Shown: positions 8,399 to 15,876 of the stretch, in pieces | How positions within the stretch are numbered: the stretch's first letter is position 1 | Layout: every line of letters starts with the position of its first letter | Source of the DNA: Demequina pelophila | Lineage (GTDB): Bacteria; Actinomycetota; Actinomycetes; Actinomycetales; Demequinaceae | DNA length: 64,000 nucleotides | Direction: 5' to 3' | Assembly: GCF_000971175.1 (NCBI RefSeq) | Contig: NZ_BBLY01000001.1 | Coordinates: 979,709-1,043,708, forward strand | Program-made: the position numbers and the translations under genes | The notes under the pieces: model-generated | The model's input: only the letters and a program-made list of their open reading frames with translations | What the model was told of the DNA's origin: nothing | Databases searched by the model: none

Positions 8399-8604
8399 CG
8401 GGACACTGAGGACCGCAAAATCACCGGTTCTGCACCCTGCGGGACAGCGGGGACCGCACGCAGCGGCGCGCACCGGTCCCCACTGTCCCGCAGCGAGCAC
8501 GCGGGGCGTATTCGCGGTCCCCACTGTCCCGGAGCCACAGGCGACCCGCGCACCCCGCGCGCCTCGCGCCGCGCGCCGCGCGCGCCGCGGTCCCTACTGT
8601 CCCG
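8399..8604. repeat. Cluster of five 18-bp repeats in both orientations
   Basis: The motif GCGGTCCCCACTGTCCCG or close variants occurs at 8473-8490, 8514-8531 and 8587-8604 on this strand and inverted at 8399-8416 and 8440-8457. Facing copies can form strong hairpins, so the cluster may end transcription of the GNAT operon and the converging glycerate kinase gene. The last copy overlaps the end of that gene and supplies its TAG stop. Confidence 0.8.
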
Positions 8605-9640
8605 AACCCAGGGAGGGACCCCACTCCCGCGCCGCCCGCGCCCCCGCCTCCTCGAGCCACCGCCGCGGCTCCGCTTTCGCGGCCTCGACGGACCCGGAGA
8701 GGTCCGCGAGCGCGAGTGCCCGACACCCGGGATCCGCGTCGACCTGCCCGGCCACCACCGCGACCCGCGGGAACGAGTCGAGCGCGTGGCCCACGACCTT
8801 CCCCGTGAGCGACTGGTCGTCGAAGCGCCCCTCGCCGGTGACCACCAGATCCGCCTCCCGGGCCGCGGCCTCGAGACCCGACACTCGCGCGACCGCGGCG
8901 GCGCCGGGCACCAGCTCGGCGCCCCAGTGCGCGAGCGCGTAGCCGACTCCCCCGGCGGCGCCGGCCCCGGGCAGGCCCGGGTCGGTCCCGAGCCGCGCCG
9001 CGACCGCCTCCAGCCGCCGCTCCAGCACCACGACCTGCTCCGGCGACGCACCCTTCTGCGGCCCGAACACCGCGGCGGCGCCCCGCGGCCCCAGCAGCGG
9101 CGCGGTGACGTCGGTGAGCACGATCGCACCGCCTGCCGGAGGGCGTCTCGCGCCCAACGCCTCGAGCACGGGGATCCCGCCATCCGTGGACGCGGACCCG
9201 CCGATCGCGATCACCAGCCGCTCGCAGCCCGCGTCGATCGCGGCGGCCATCACCTCGCCCAGCCCGCGGGAGGTGGCCCCGAGCGGGTCGAGCGCGGGCA
9301 TGAGGTGCAGCCCCGCGACCGCCGCGAGCTCACACAGCGCGGTCCCGTCCCCGAGGTCGAGCCACACGCCCGCCACGGGCTCGCCCGCGGGCCCGGTCAC
9401 CTGCGGACGTGTCGTGCGGGCGCGGCGCCCGGGGGCAGGTGGGATCGCGGCCCGGAGCTCGGCCCCCGGCACCGCCGCGCGGAACGCGGCGAGGGTGCCC
9501 TCGCCGCCGTCTGCCTGCGGGATCTCGACCAACGCATCGTCCGGACGTACCCGCCGCCAGCCCCGGGCGAGCGCGGCGGCCGCCCGCTCGGATGGACAGG
9601 TGCCCTTGAACGTGTCGGGCGCGAACACCACCGTGGCCAT
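8594..9640 (-). CDS. Glycerate kinase (type 1, GlxK/GarK family)
   Basis: The 348-residue protein has the glycerate kinase signatures APDTFKGTCPSERAA at the N-terminus, IPQADGGEGT, GGSASTDGG and LLGPRGAAAVFGPQKGAS. It phosphorylates D-glycerate with ATP, feeding glyoxylate or sugar-acid breakdown into glycolysis. Family members are usually 370-380 residues; the segment between ALGAR and the TAPLLGPRG motif is about 25-30 residues shorter than normal, but the frame is intact. The stop codon lies inside a copy of the local 18-bp repeat, so the last codons may be repeat-derived. Confidence 0.9.
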   Translation of the reverse strand: MATVVFAPDTFKGTCPSERAAAALARGWRRVRPDDALVEIPQADGGEGTLAAFRAAVPGAELRAAIPPAPGRRARTTRPQVTGPAGEPVAGVWLDLGDGTALCELAAVAGLHLMPALDPLGATSRGLGEVMAAAIDAGCERLVIAIGGSASTDGGIPVLEALGARRPPAGGAIVLTDVTAPLLGPRGAAAVFGPQKGASPEQVVVLERRLEAVAARLGTDPGLPGAGAAGGVGYALAHWGAELVPGAAAVARVSGLEAAAREADLVVTGEGRFDDQSLTGKVVGHALDSFPRVAVVAGQVDADPGCRALALADLSGSVEAAKAEPRRWLEEAGARAAREWGPSLGSGQ

Positions 9641-9707
9641 GCGCCCACCCTGGCAGGCCGATGCGCGACCCGCCACGCAGAGCCGCCTCGGCGCGCCGCA
9701 GCTGCCG

Positions 9708-11042
9708 CTACGCGATCTCGAGCGTCGCCGCGACGTGAATCGCGGTCGCGCTGAACGGACGCCTGCCCGGCGCGTCCCACGCGCGCGAGGCCGCCTCGCC
9801 CACCCAGTCGTTGAGATTCGCGCCGAGCGTCCCGCGCAGGACTCCCGCGACCGCATGGCGACCGGGAGAGGCGGCCTCGTCGGCCGCCAGGGTCCACTCG
9901 ACCGGGAACGATGCGGTGCCGCCCCCGTGCAGCGTCGCCTCGGCGCGGGCCGGCAGGGCGGCGCGCACCTCCTCGGTCGTGGCGCCGACCGGCACCCGCA
10001 CCGTGCCGAGCGTCGGCGAGACGGCCTCGCGCGCATCGGCCGCCCGCACGGCGTCGTACTGCGCCCGGGTCAGCCCGATCACCCCGCCGTGCTTGGTCGC
10101 CGCCGGCAGGTCGAACCGGTCCGACTCGAGCAGCGCCCACGGCCGCTCCGCGTCCAGGTCCGTCGAGACGAGCGGGTGGTACCCGCCGTCGGGGATGACG
10201 TCCACATACAGGTACCAGCGGTCCTCGCCGTGCACCTTGAACATCGTGGGCCCCTCGACCCCGTGCCCGCGCGCGTACTCGTCGCCCAGGTTGTCCTGAA
10301 CCGGAGTCCACACCGCATCGGCCTCCCACCAGCGCGCCGCCTGGGTGCGCTCCATGAAGATGCCCCGGCGCGTCGCCCCGTTGTCCTTGGTGACGCGGTA
10401 GGTGCGACCGGCGTGCTGGATCATCGAGCAGTCGATCGCGAAGTCGCCCGTGTCGAGGAGGACGCCGCCGTACTCCCAGGTCTCCTGCGAGAAGTCGCGT
10501 GTGGTCCCCCAGACGATGCGGTGGTGACCGCCGTCGATGCCGGCCGAGAAGTACACGACGAAGCCGCCGTCGCCCTCCGCGTACAGGTCGGGCACCCACG
10601 TGGTCTCGGGGGCCCACATCATGTCGAGCGCGGGCACCCCGGCCGCGGGCGCGCCATCCGGCGCGAGCGCCACGTCGAACTGGGTGAGCGGGGACCAGGA
10701 GATGAGGTCCGCCGACGTCCACACGTTCATCCGGGTGGAGTAGCCGTGCGTCCAGGCGTCCCACCCGGCCTCGTCCCCGCCGAACACCCGCAGGTCCGTC
10801 GCGATGATGAAGTACGTGGCCGTCACCGGATCGAACGTGAGGTGCGGGTCGCGCACGCCCGTCGTGGACAGGTGCGAGGCGAGCACGGGCTCTCCCCCAT
10901 TGAGCCGGTCCCAGCGCTCCGGGTCGTCGCCGCGGGAGATCGACAGGTGGACCTTCTCGCGGTACCCCTGGGCGTCCTCGACGAAGTGCACCATGAGGTA
11001 GCCGAAGGGCTCCTCCGGGGACGCGGGCTCCCGGGGCGTCAC
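9708..11042 (-). CDS. Glycoside hydrolase family 43-like protein with C-terminal Ig-like domain
   Basis: The 444-residue product looks like a five-bladed GH43 enzyme: RDPHLTFDPVTATYFIIAT (catalytic-base Asp in RDP), MMWAPETTWVPDL, and GVEGPTMFKVHGEDRWYLY with the likely acid Glu. After residue about 345 comes an Ig-like module (PVEWTLAADEAASPGRHAVAG) of the type often attached to actinobacterial hydrolases. No signal peptide is evident, so it may be intracellular. GH43 acts on arabinosides or xylosides; specificity is not decidable. The GTG start overlaps the stop of the upstream reductase-like gene. Confidence 0.8.
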   Translation of the reverse strand: MTPREPASPEEPFGYLMVHFVEDAQGYREKVHLSISRGDDPERWDRLNGGEPVLASHLSTTGVRDPHLTFDPVTATYFIIATDLRVFGGDEAGWDAWTHGYSTRMNVWTSADLISWSPLTQFDVALAPDGAPAAGVPALDMMWAPETTWVPDLYAEGDGGFVVYFSAGIDGGHHRIVWGTTRDFSQETWEYGGVLLDTGDFAIDCSMIQHAGRTYRVTKDNGATRRGIFMERTQAARWWEADAVWTPVQDNLGDEYARGHGVEGPTMFKVHGEDRWYLYVDVIPDGGYHPLVSTDLDAERPWALLESDRFDLPAATKHGGVIGLTRAQYDAVRAADAREAVSPTLGTVRVPVGATTEEVRAALPARAEATLHGGGTASFPVEWTLAADEAASPGRHAVAGVLRGTLGANLNDWVGEAASRAWDAPGRRPFSATAIHVAATLEIA

Positions 11043-11692
11043 CGCGCACCACCCTCGCGGCCGTGTCGCGCCCGCGCGACCACCCGGCCGCGCTGCGATT
11101 CCGGGAAGCGCGCGAGCATCTCTCGCAGCTCGGCGGCCGTCGCGTCCGAGCCGAAGATCTCCGTGCCGGGCTCGAAGGCCACCCCCGCCGCCAGGGGCCC
11201 CGCGAGCACGGGGTCGAAGCCCAGCGCGTCGACCAGCGCCGCGACGACGGCCGTGTCCCGCGCATCGTCCCCCGCGATCGCGATCCCCCGCCGGTCCGGA
11301 TGCCCGGCCGGGTGCGGGAGGTTCTCCACCTCCCACGCGCTCGCGTGCCCGAAGGCCTTGACCACCCGCGATTCGCGCAGGAACGCCTGCACCGTCTCCG
11401 ACGTGGACGTGCGCGGGTCGTCGAACTCCGGGCGGGCCCCGTCGACCTCCCACCAGTGGTTCATGGCGTCGACGACCAGCGCGCCCCTCAGCAACCCAGC
11501 GGGGAGCGCGCGATACCGGGCCAGGGGGATCGCGAGGATCACCACGTCGCAGGCGCAGGCCGCGGCCGGGTCGTCGGCGGACCCGGCGACCTCGACCGCG
11601 AGACCGGCGCCACGCGCGTGCCGCGCGAGCGCGCCGCCGAACCTGCCGACGCCCAGGACGCCCACGGAACGCGGCAGGTCGGGAGTGTCCAC
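11039..11692 (-). CDS. NADPH-dependent F420 reductase-like protein
   Basis: A 217-residue Rossmann protein with GVLGVGRFGGALARHARGAG at its N-terminus (GxGxxG nucleotide-binding loop), followed by DVVILAIPL, LVVDAMNHW and VVKAFGHA. This order matches the NADP-dependent F420 oxidoreductase family and related NAD-binding proteins. The homologues either reduce F420 or have unknown roles. The GTG start has a TAGGGT hexamer 6 nt upstream, suggesting a leaderless mRNA. It is translationally coupled to the GH43 gene, an unusual pairing with no obvious metabolic logic. Confidence 0.75.
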   Translation of the reverse strand: MDTPDLPRSVGVLGVGRFGGALARHARGAGLAVEVAGSADDPAAACACDVVILAIPLARYRALPAGLLRGALVVDAMNHWWEVDGARPEFDDPRTSTSETVQAFLRESRVVKAFGHASAWEVENLPHPAGHPDRRGIAIAGDDARDTAVVAALVDALGFDPVLAGPLAAGVAFEPGTEIFGSDATAAELREMLARFPESQRGRVVARARHGREGGAR

Positions 11693-11698
11693 GCTCGC

Positions 11699-11704
11699 AC
11701 CCTA
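11699..11704 (-). promoter_or_regulatory. Putative leaderless -10 hexamer (F420-reductase-like gene)
   Basis: TAGGGT lies 6 nt before the GTG on the minus strand, with no separate RBS. Confidence 0.4.
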
Positions 11705-11755
11705 GCGGGCACCCGGGACTTGGTGGAGGGCGTGGCCGTCCGGAACAATGTCTCG

Positions 11756-13270
11756 GTGACCCACGACGACTCGCCCCAGGCCACGACCCGCGCTCAGGCG
11801 CCGACGCCCACCGCCGCGCCCACCCGGGACGATGCGACGGCCCGGCGCAACAGCATCGTCATCTGGGTGCTCATCGTCTCCGCCTTCGTGGTGATCCTCA
11901 ACGAGACGGTCATGGGCGTGGCCATCCCCCACCTCATGACCGACCTGGGCGTGACCGCGGTCGCGGCCCAGTGGCTCACCACCGCCTTCCTCCTCACCAT
12001 GGCCGTGGTCATCCCGGTCACGGGATTCCTCCTGCAGCGGTTCCACACGCGCCCGGTGTTCATCGCCGCCATGACGCTCTTCGCCGCGGGCACCGCGCTC
12101 GCGGCGCTCGCCCCGGGCTTCGAGGTGCTGCTCGTCGCGCGCGTGATCCAGGCCGGCGGCACGGCGATCATGCTGCCGCTGCTCATGACGACCGTGATGC
12201 AGCTCGAGCCGCCCGCCACGCGCGGCCGTCGCATGGGGTCGATCTCGGTGGTCATCGCCGTCGCGCCCGCGATCGGCCCGACCATCTCCGGGCTGATCCT
12301 GTCCGCCCTGCCGTGGCGGTTCCTGTTCGTGTTCGTGCTTCCCATCGCGCTGACGACGCTCGCGATCGGGGCCCGGATGATCCGCAACGTGACCGAGCCG
12401 CGCGAGGCACCGCTCGACGTCCCGTCGGTCGTGCTCTCCGCGCTCGGGTTCGGCGGCATCGTGTTCGGGCTCAGCGCCATCGGCGAGCATGCCGACGGCG
12501 GCGCGGGAGCCACCACCGTGCTGGCGCTCGCGGTCGGAGGGCTCGCGCTCGCCGCCTTCGTGCTGCGACAGCTCGCGCTCCAGCGCATCGACGATGCGCT
12601 CCTCGACCTGCGCACCTTCCGCATCCCCACGTTCGCGGTGTCGATCGGGATGTTCGTCATCATGATGATGTCGCTGTTCGGCTCGATCATCCTGCTGCCG
12701 CTGTTCATGCAGGGTGTGCTGGGTCTCACGGTGCTCCAGAGCGGCCTGCTGCTGCTCCCCGGCGGCCTCATCATGGGCCTCGCGGCGCCGAGCGTCGGCC
12801 GGGCGGTCGACCGCATCGGCTCCCGCCCCCTGCTCATCCCGGGCGCGGCGATCCTGGCGGCCACCATGTGGACCCTCGCGGCGATCGTCGGCCCGGAGAC
12901 CCCGTGGTGGCAGCTGCTGGCGTGCCACATCGCGCAGAGCGTGGGCCTCGCGCTCATGTTCACCCCGCTGTTCGCCGCGAGCCTGGGCTCGCTGCCGCCG
13001 CGGCTGTACTCGCACGGCTCCGCGACCGTGTCGACCGTTCAGCAGGTCGCCGCGGCCGCGGGCACCGCGCTGTTCGTGTCGACCATGGCCCGGGTGGCCA
13101 CGGCGCACGAGGCGGCCGGGGAGACGGCCGCCCAGGCGCAGGCGTCCGGCATCGCGACCGCGTTCGCGATCGCGGGGGTGCTCGCGACGGGGGCGGTGGT
13201 CGCCGCGGCATTCATCCGGCGGCCCGTCGAGTCCGCCGGCGAGCAGACGGGCACCCCGATCGCTCACTAG
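11756..13270 (+). CDS. DHA2-type MFS drug exporter (EmrB/QacA subfamily)
   Basis: About 504 residues with some 14 hydrophobic helices. Motifs ILNETVMGVAIPHLMTDLG, AAQWLTTAFLLTMAVVIP and the motif-C-like VAPAIGPTISGLIL identify the DHA2 drug:H+ antiporter family that expels multiple toxic compounds. The first 35 residues are hydrophilic. The GTG start at 11756 was preferred because upstream GTGs sit too close to the purine run; no good RBS is visible, and AACAAT 6 nt upstream might serve as a leaderless -10. Divergent from the F420-reductase-like gene. Substrate unknown. Confidence 0.88.
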   Translation: MTHDDSPQATTRAQAPTPTAAPTRDDATARRNSIVIWVLIVSAFVVILNETVMGVAIPHLMTDLGVTAVAAQWLTTAFLLTMAVVIPVTGFLLQRFHTRPVFIAAMTLFAAGTALAALAPGFEVLLVARVIQAGGTAIMLPLLMTTVMQLEPPATRGRRMGSISVVIAVAPAIGPTISGLILSALPWRFLFVFVLPIALTTLAIGARMIRNVTEPREAPLDVPSVVLSALGFGGIVFGLSAIGEHADGGAGATTVLALAVGGLALAAFVLRQLALQRIDDALLDLRTFRIPTFAVSIGMFVIMMMSLFGSIILLPLFMQGVLGLTVLQSGLLLLPGGLIMGLAAPSVGRAVDRIGSRPLLIPGAAILAATMWTLAAIVGPETPWWQLLACHIAQSVGLALMFTPLFAASLGSLPPRLYSHGSATVSTVQQVAAAAGTALFVSTMARVATAHEAAGETAAQAQASGIATAFAIAGVLATGAVVAAAFIRRPVESAGEQTGTPIAH

Positions 13271-13300
13271 GGGCGGGTGCGGACGAACCCGGCGCCGGGG

Positions 13301-14302
13301 CTACAGCTTCGGCACCTCGACCACGCCGTACACCCCGTCCGGCGCCGTGTACGCCACGGCGTCGGCGACCGGCACGTCCGCGGCCTCCATGAGCGCCACG
13401 ACCTCCTCGCGCGTGCGCAGGCGCGCGCGTGTGGGTACGAGTGCCGCGAGGCGCACCAGCCGCAGCGGCCTGTCGTCGCGCATCGCCGAGAACACGAGGG
13501 ACCCGCCCGGCCGCAGCAGCGCGAAGCCGCGCCGGATCGCCTCGACCGCGTGCGGCTCGTCGAGCGCCTCGACGGCGTCGACCAGGTCCACCAGGTCCTG
13601 CGTGCCGTCCTCGAGGTCCGGCGCCGTGCCCAGTTCGCCGCGCACGAACCGGTGATGCGCGGGATCCACCCCGTGGCGCACCGCGATGCGCAGCGCGACG
13701 TCGACGTCCTCGTCGCTGGCGTCGACGAAGGTCGCGGACACGTCCGTGCCGGCGGCCTCGGCCGTCGCGATCGCGCTGACGAGCGCGAACGCGTCGCCGC
13801 ACCCGAGGCTCGCCCAGCGGACGGTGCCGCGCACGTCCACCAGGGAGCGCGTCGCGAGCCAGTGGACGATGCGCGAGCGGGCCCGGATGGCCCGCGCGTC
13901 CAGGGCGTGGGTCAGGAGGTGGCGGTCGGCGGCGGACAGTGCGTGCCCCGCGAAGAGCTCGTCGCCCCGGCCCGGCGACGCGACCCGCCGGGCGGCCGGC
14001 AGGTGAGGATTGGCGCGCGCGAGCGCGGTGCCGAGCGTCGCGCTCCAGGCACGAATCCCCGGCGAGCCGGCCAGCTCGCGGCGCACGTCGTCGGGAGAGC
14101 CGCCGTCCTCGAGGTCGTCCTCCCACGCCTGCATCTGCGCGTCGAGCGCCTCGCGCGCCCCCGGATCCGCGTCGGACTCGTCCTCGACCTGAACCCGCAT
14201 CACGCGTAGGCCTCCAGGCTCGACTCCCGCACCGGTGACATGGACCTCGAGCCCCGCGAACGTGGGCCCCTGCGACGCGTCGGTCGCCACTGGCGTCGTC
14301 AT
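13301..14302 (-). CDS. Class I SAM-dependent methyltransferase
   Basis: A 333-residue protein. The C-terminal half is a Rossmann methyltransferase: SLGCGDAFALVSAI (motif I), ATFVDASDEDVDVALRIA, DLVDLVDAVEALDEPHAVEAI and LLRPGGSLVFSAMRDD. The N-terminal 120 residues are acidic and resemble no catalytic domain; they may recognise a partner. The ATG follows GGGGGAGG at good spacing, preferred over an in-frame ATG 14 codons upstream. The substrate is unknown. It converges with the DHA2 exporter gene, only about 30 bp away. Confidence 0.8.
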   Translation of the reverse strand: MTTPVATDASQGPTFAGLEVHVTGAGVEPGGLRVMRVQVEDESDADPGAREALDAQMQAWEDDLEDGGSPDDVRRELAGSPGIRAWSATLGTALARANPHLPAARRVASPGRGDELFAGHALSAADRHLLTHALDARAIRARSRIVHWLATRSLVDVRGTVRWASLGCGDAFALVSAIATAEAAGTDVSATFVDASDEDVDVALRIAVRHGVDPAHHRFVRGELGTAPDLEDGTQDLVDLVDAVEALDEPHAVEAIRRGFALLRPGGSLVFSAMRDDRPLRLVRLAALVPTRARLRTREEVVALMEAADVPVADAVAYTAPDGVYGVVEVPKL

Positions 14303-14431
14303 GCACGCCTCCCCCCAGCGCCACGCGGCCGCCCCCACAGCCATGACCGCGTTCTCGCATGCTAGGAGCCGGGCGCGCGGCCCGACAAGGCCGCCGACGG
14401 AAATCGTGACCTCGCCGAGACCCGACGCCGG

Positions 14432-15181
14432 TCAGGCCGCGGACACCGCCACCCACGCGGGTGCCTTGGGCGGGCGCCCATCACCGGAGGACCGGCGCGT
14501 GACGCGCCGGCCCAGCCAGGGCAGCACGTAGCGGCCCATGTAGGCAGCCTCGCCCGCGACCGAGCGGGGCGGCTCGGCGAGATCGCCGCGGTCGGGAAGG
14601 ACGGTCGGCACGCCCAGGTGGTCGAGCATGCGAGCGGCGACCCGCGCGTGGCCCAGGGGGTTGAGGTGGAGGCGGTCCGCGGACCAGTACGCGCCGTGCC
14701 GCATCTCGCCGTCCGAGTAGTTGTCGACGAAGGACACGTGGGGCGGCTGTGCGAGGCGCGTGCAGATCTCCATGAGGTCGTCCGCCCGCCGGGCGAACAC
14801 CCTCCCACGGGGCAGGCGCGCGGTCGGGTCCGGGCCGCTGAGGAGCACGAGCCGCACCCCGGCTTGGCCGGCGAGGTCGACCACGCGCGACACCAGGTCC
14901 TCGACGCGGGCGGGATCCCATCCCGGCCGCATCATGTCGTTGCCGCCGCCGTTGAAGGTGAGCACGTCCGGCGGTGGGTCGAGCGCGAGCGCGGCGTCGC
15001 ACTGCTCCGTCGCGATCGTCTCGAGCAGGCGCCCCCGGATCGCGAGGTTGGCGTAGTGCACGTCCCGCCCGGCCCCGGCCAGGCCCGCGGCGACAAGGTC
15101 GGCCCACCCGCGCATCGTCCCGTCGGCGAGCGGGTCCCCGACCCCCTCGGTAAAGCTGTCCCCGATTGCCGCAAATCTCAC
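14432..15181 (-). CDS. SGNH/GDSL-type esterase or hydrolase
   Basis: The 249-residue protein has all SGNH blocks: AAIGDSFTEGVGD (nucleophile Ser), ANLAIRGR (block II Gly), FNGGGNDMM (block III Asn) and DRLHLNPLGH (block V Asp and His). No signal peptide is visible, so it is probably cytoplasmic. The family hydrolyses esters or acetyl groups on lipids and sugars. The GTG at 15181 is chosen because a TAGGGT lies 7 nt upstream; the GTG three codons earlier has no usable signal. Confidence 0.88.
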   Translation of the reverse strand: MRFAAIGDSFTEGVGDPLADGTMRGWADLVAAGLAGAGRDVHYANLAIRGRLLETIATEQCDAALALDPPPDVLTFNGGGNDMMRPGWDPARVEDLVSRVVDLAGQAGVRLVLLSGPDPTARLPRGRVFARRADDLMEICTRLAQPPHVSFVDNYSDGEMRHGAYWSADRLHLNPLGHARVAARMLDHLGVPTVLPDRGDLAEPPRSVAGEAAYMGRYVLPWLGRRVTRRSSGDGRPPKAPAWVAVSAA

Positions 15182-15188
15182 GGCCAGC

Positions 15189-15194
15189 ACCCTA
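15189..15194 (-). promoter_or_regulatory. Putative leaderless -10 hexamer (SGNH hydrolase gene)
   Basis: TAGGGT lies 7 nt before the chosen GTG on the minus strand. It supports that start over the GTG at 15190. Confidence 0.4.
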
Positions 15195-15224
15195 GCCCGA
15201 ACCGGGGACGACGCGCCGCGGCGG

Positions 15225-15710
15225 TCAGCGCACGAAGGCCGTCACATCCGAGTCGCTCGCGCCCATCTCCACCCGGCGCCGCATGTCCTCGCGCATCTCC
15301 GGCAGCGCGTCGAGCGGGAACCAGCGGGCATCGGTGTTCTCGCCGTCGGCGGGGTGCGGCTCGCCGCTGATGTACCGGCAGCGGAAGGTGAAGTCGACGT
15401 ACTGGGAGACGTCCCCGTTCTCGTAGGTCACCGGGGGCAGCACGTGCACCCACGAGAGCACCTCCGGCTCCGCCACGACGTCCGCCTCCTCGAGGCATTC
15501 GCGCACGGCCGCGACGGCGGGCTCCTCCCCCGGGTCCACGATGCCCGTCACCGGGGTCCACTGGCCGTTGTCCGCGCGCCGGACCAGCAGCACCTCGCGC
15601 CCGTTGCCCGAGGGCGCGGGGCGCAGCACCACCGCGGTCGCGCCGGGCAGCCACAGCATGTCGTGACCGATCTTGGAGCGCAGGTCGAGAACGAAGTCCG
15701 GAGTCGCCAT
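15225..15710 (-). CDS. NUDIX hydrolase
   Basis: The 161-residue product carries a NUDIX box, GIVDPGEEPAVAAVRECLEE, close to GX5EX7REUXEEXGU, though the final Gly is Asp. Relatives in actinobacteria hydrolyse nucleoside diphosphate derivatives or damaged nucleotides. The DVSQYVDFTFRCRYISGEP strand follows the box as usual. The ATG has a TAGCGT hexamer 7 nt upstream and no RBS, so a leaderless mRNA is likely. The exact substrate cannot be read. Confidence 0.88.
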   Translation of the reverse strand: MATPDFVLDLRSKIGHDMLWLPGATAVVLRPAPSGNGREVLLVRRADNGQWTPVTGIVDPGEEPAVAAVRECLEEADVVAEPEVLSWVHVLPPVTYENGDVSQYVDFTFRCRYISGEPHPADGENTDARWFPLDALPEMREDMRRRVEMGASDSDVTAFVR

Positions 15711-15717
15711 GGCCGCC

Positions 15718-15723
15718 ACGCTA
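15718..15723 (-). promoter_or_regulatory. Putative leaderless -10 hexamer (NUDIX gene)
   Basis: TAGCGT lies 7 nt before the ATG on the minus strand. Confidence 0.4.
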
Positions 15724-15802
15724 CGGCACCGCACGGGGCGACCTCAGGGACCCTGGGGCCGCCCCGCATCGGCCGCCACCACAGCGACCACCACGCGCCG
15801 GT

Positions 15803-15848
15803 GGTAGCTCCGGGCACGTCTCACCCCCAAGACGAGCCCAGAGCTACC
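15803..15848 (-). terminator. Long hairpin downstream of the FAD dehydrogenase gene
   Basis: Arms GGTAGCTCCGGGCACGTCT (15803-15821) and AGACGAGCCCAGAGCTACC (15830-15848) pair at 17 of 19 positions around an 8-nt loop. It lies between the flavoprotein stop and the NUDIX promoter, so termination is likely, although no U tract follows. It could also be a mobile palindromic repeat. Confidence 0.55.
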
Positions 15849-15876
15849 GCTGGGAGGCCAGGCGCCCGACCCCCCC

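Noticed and set aside
8330-8604. Possible CRISPR array
   Set aside because: Repeats are short, irregularly spaced and in both orientations; no cas genes are nearby.
8594-9640. Glycerate kinase as a frameshifted pseudogene
   Set aside because: It is shorter than usual, but the frame is continuous and all catalytic motifs are present in order.
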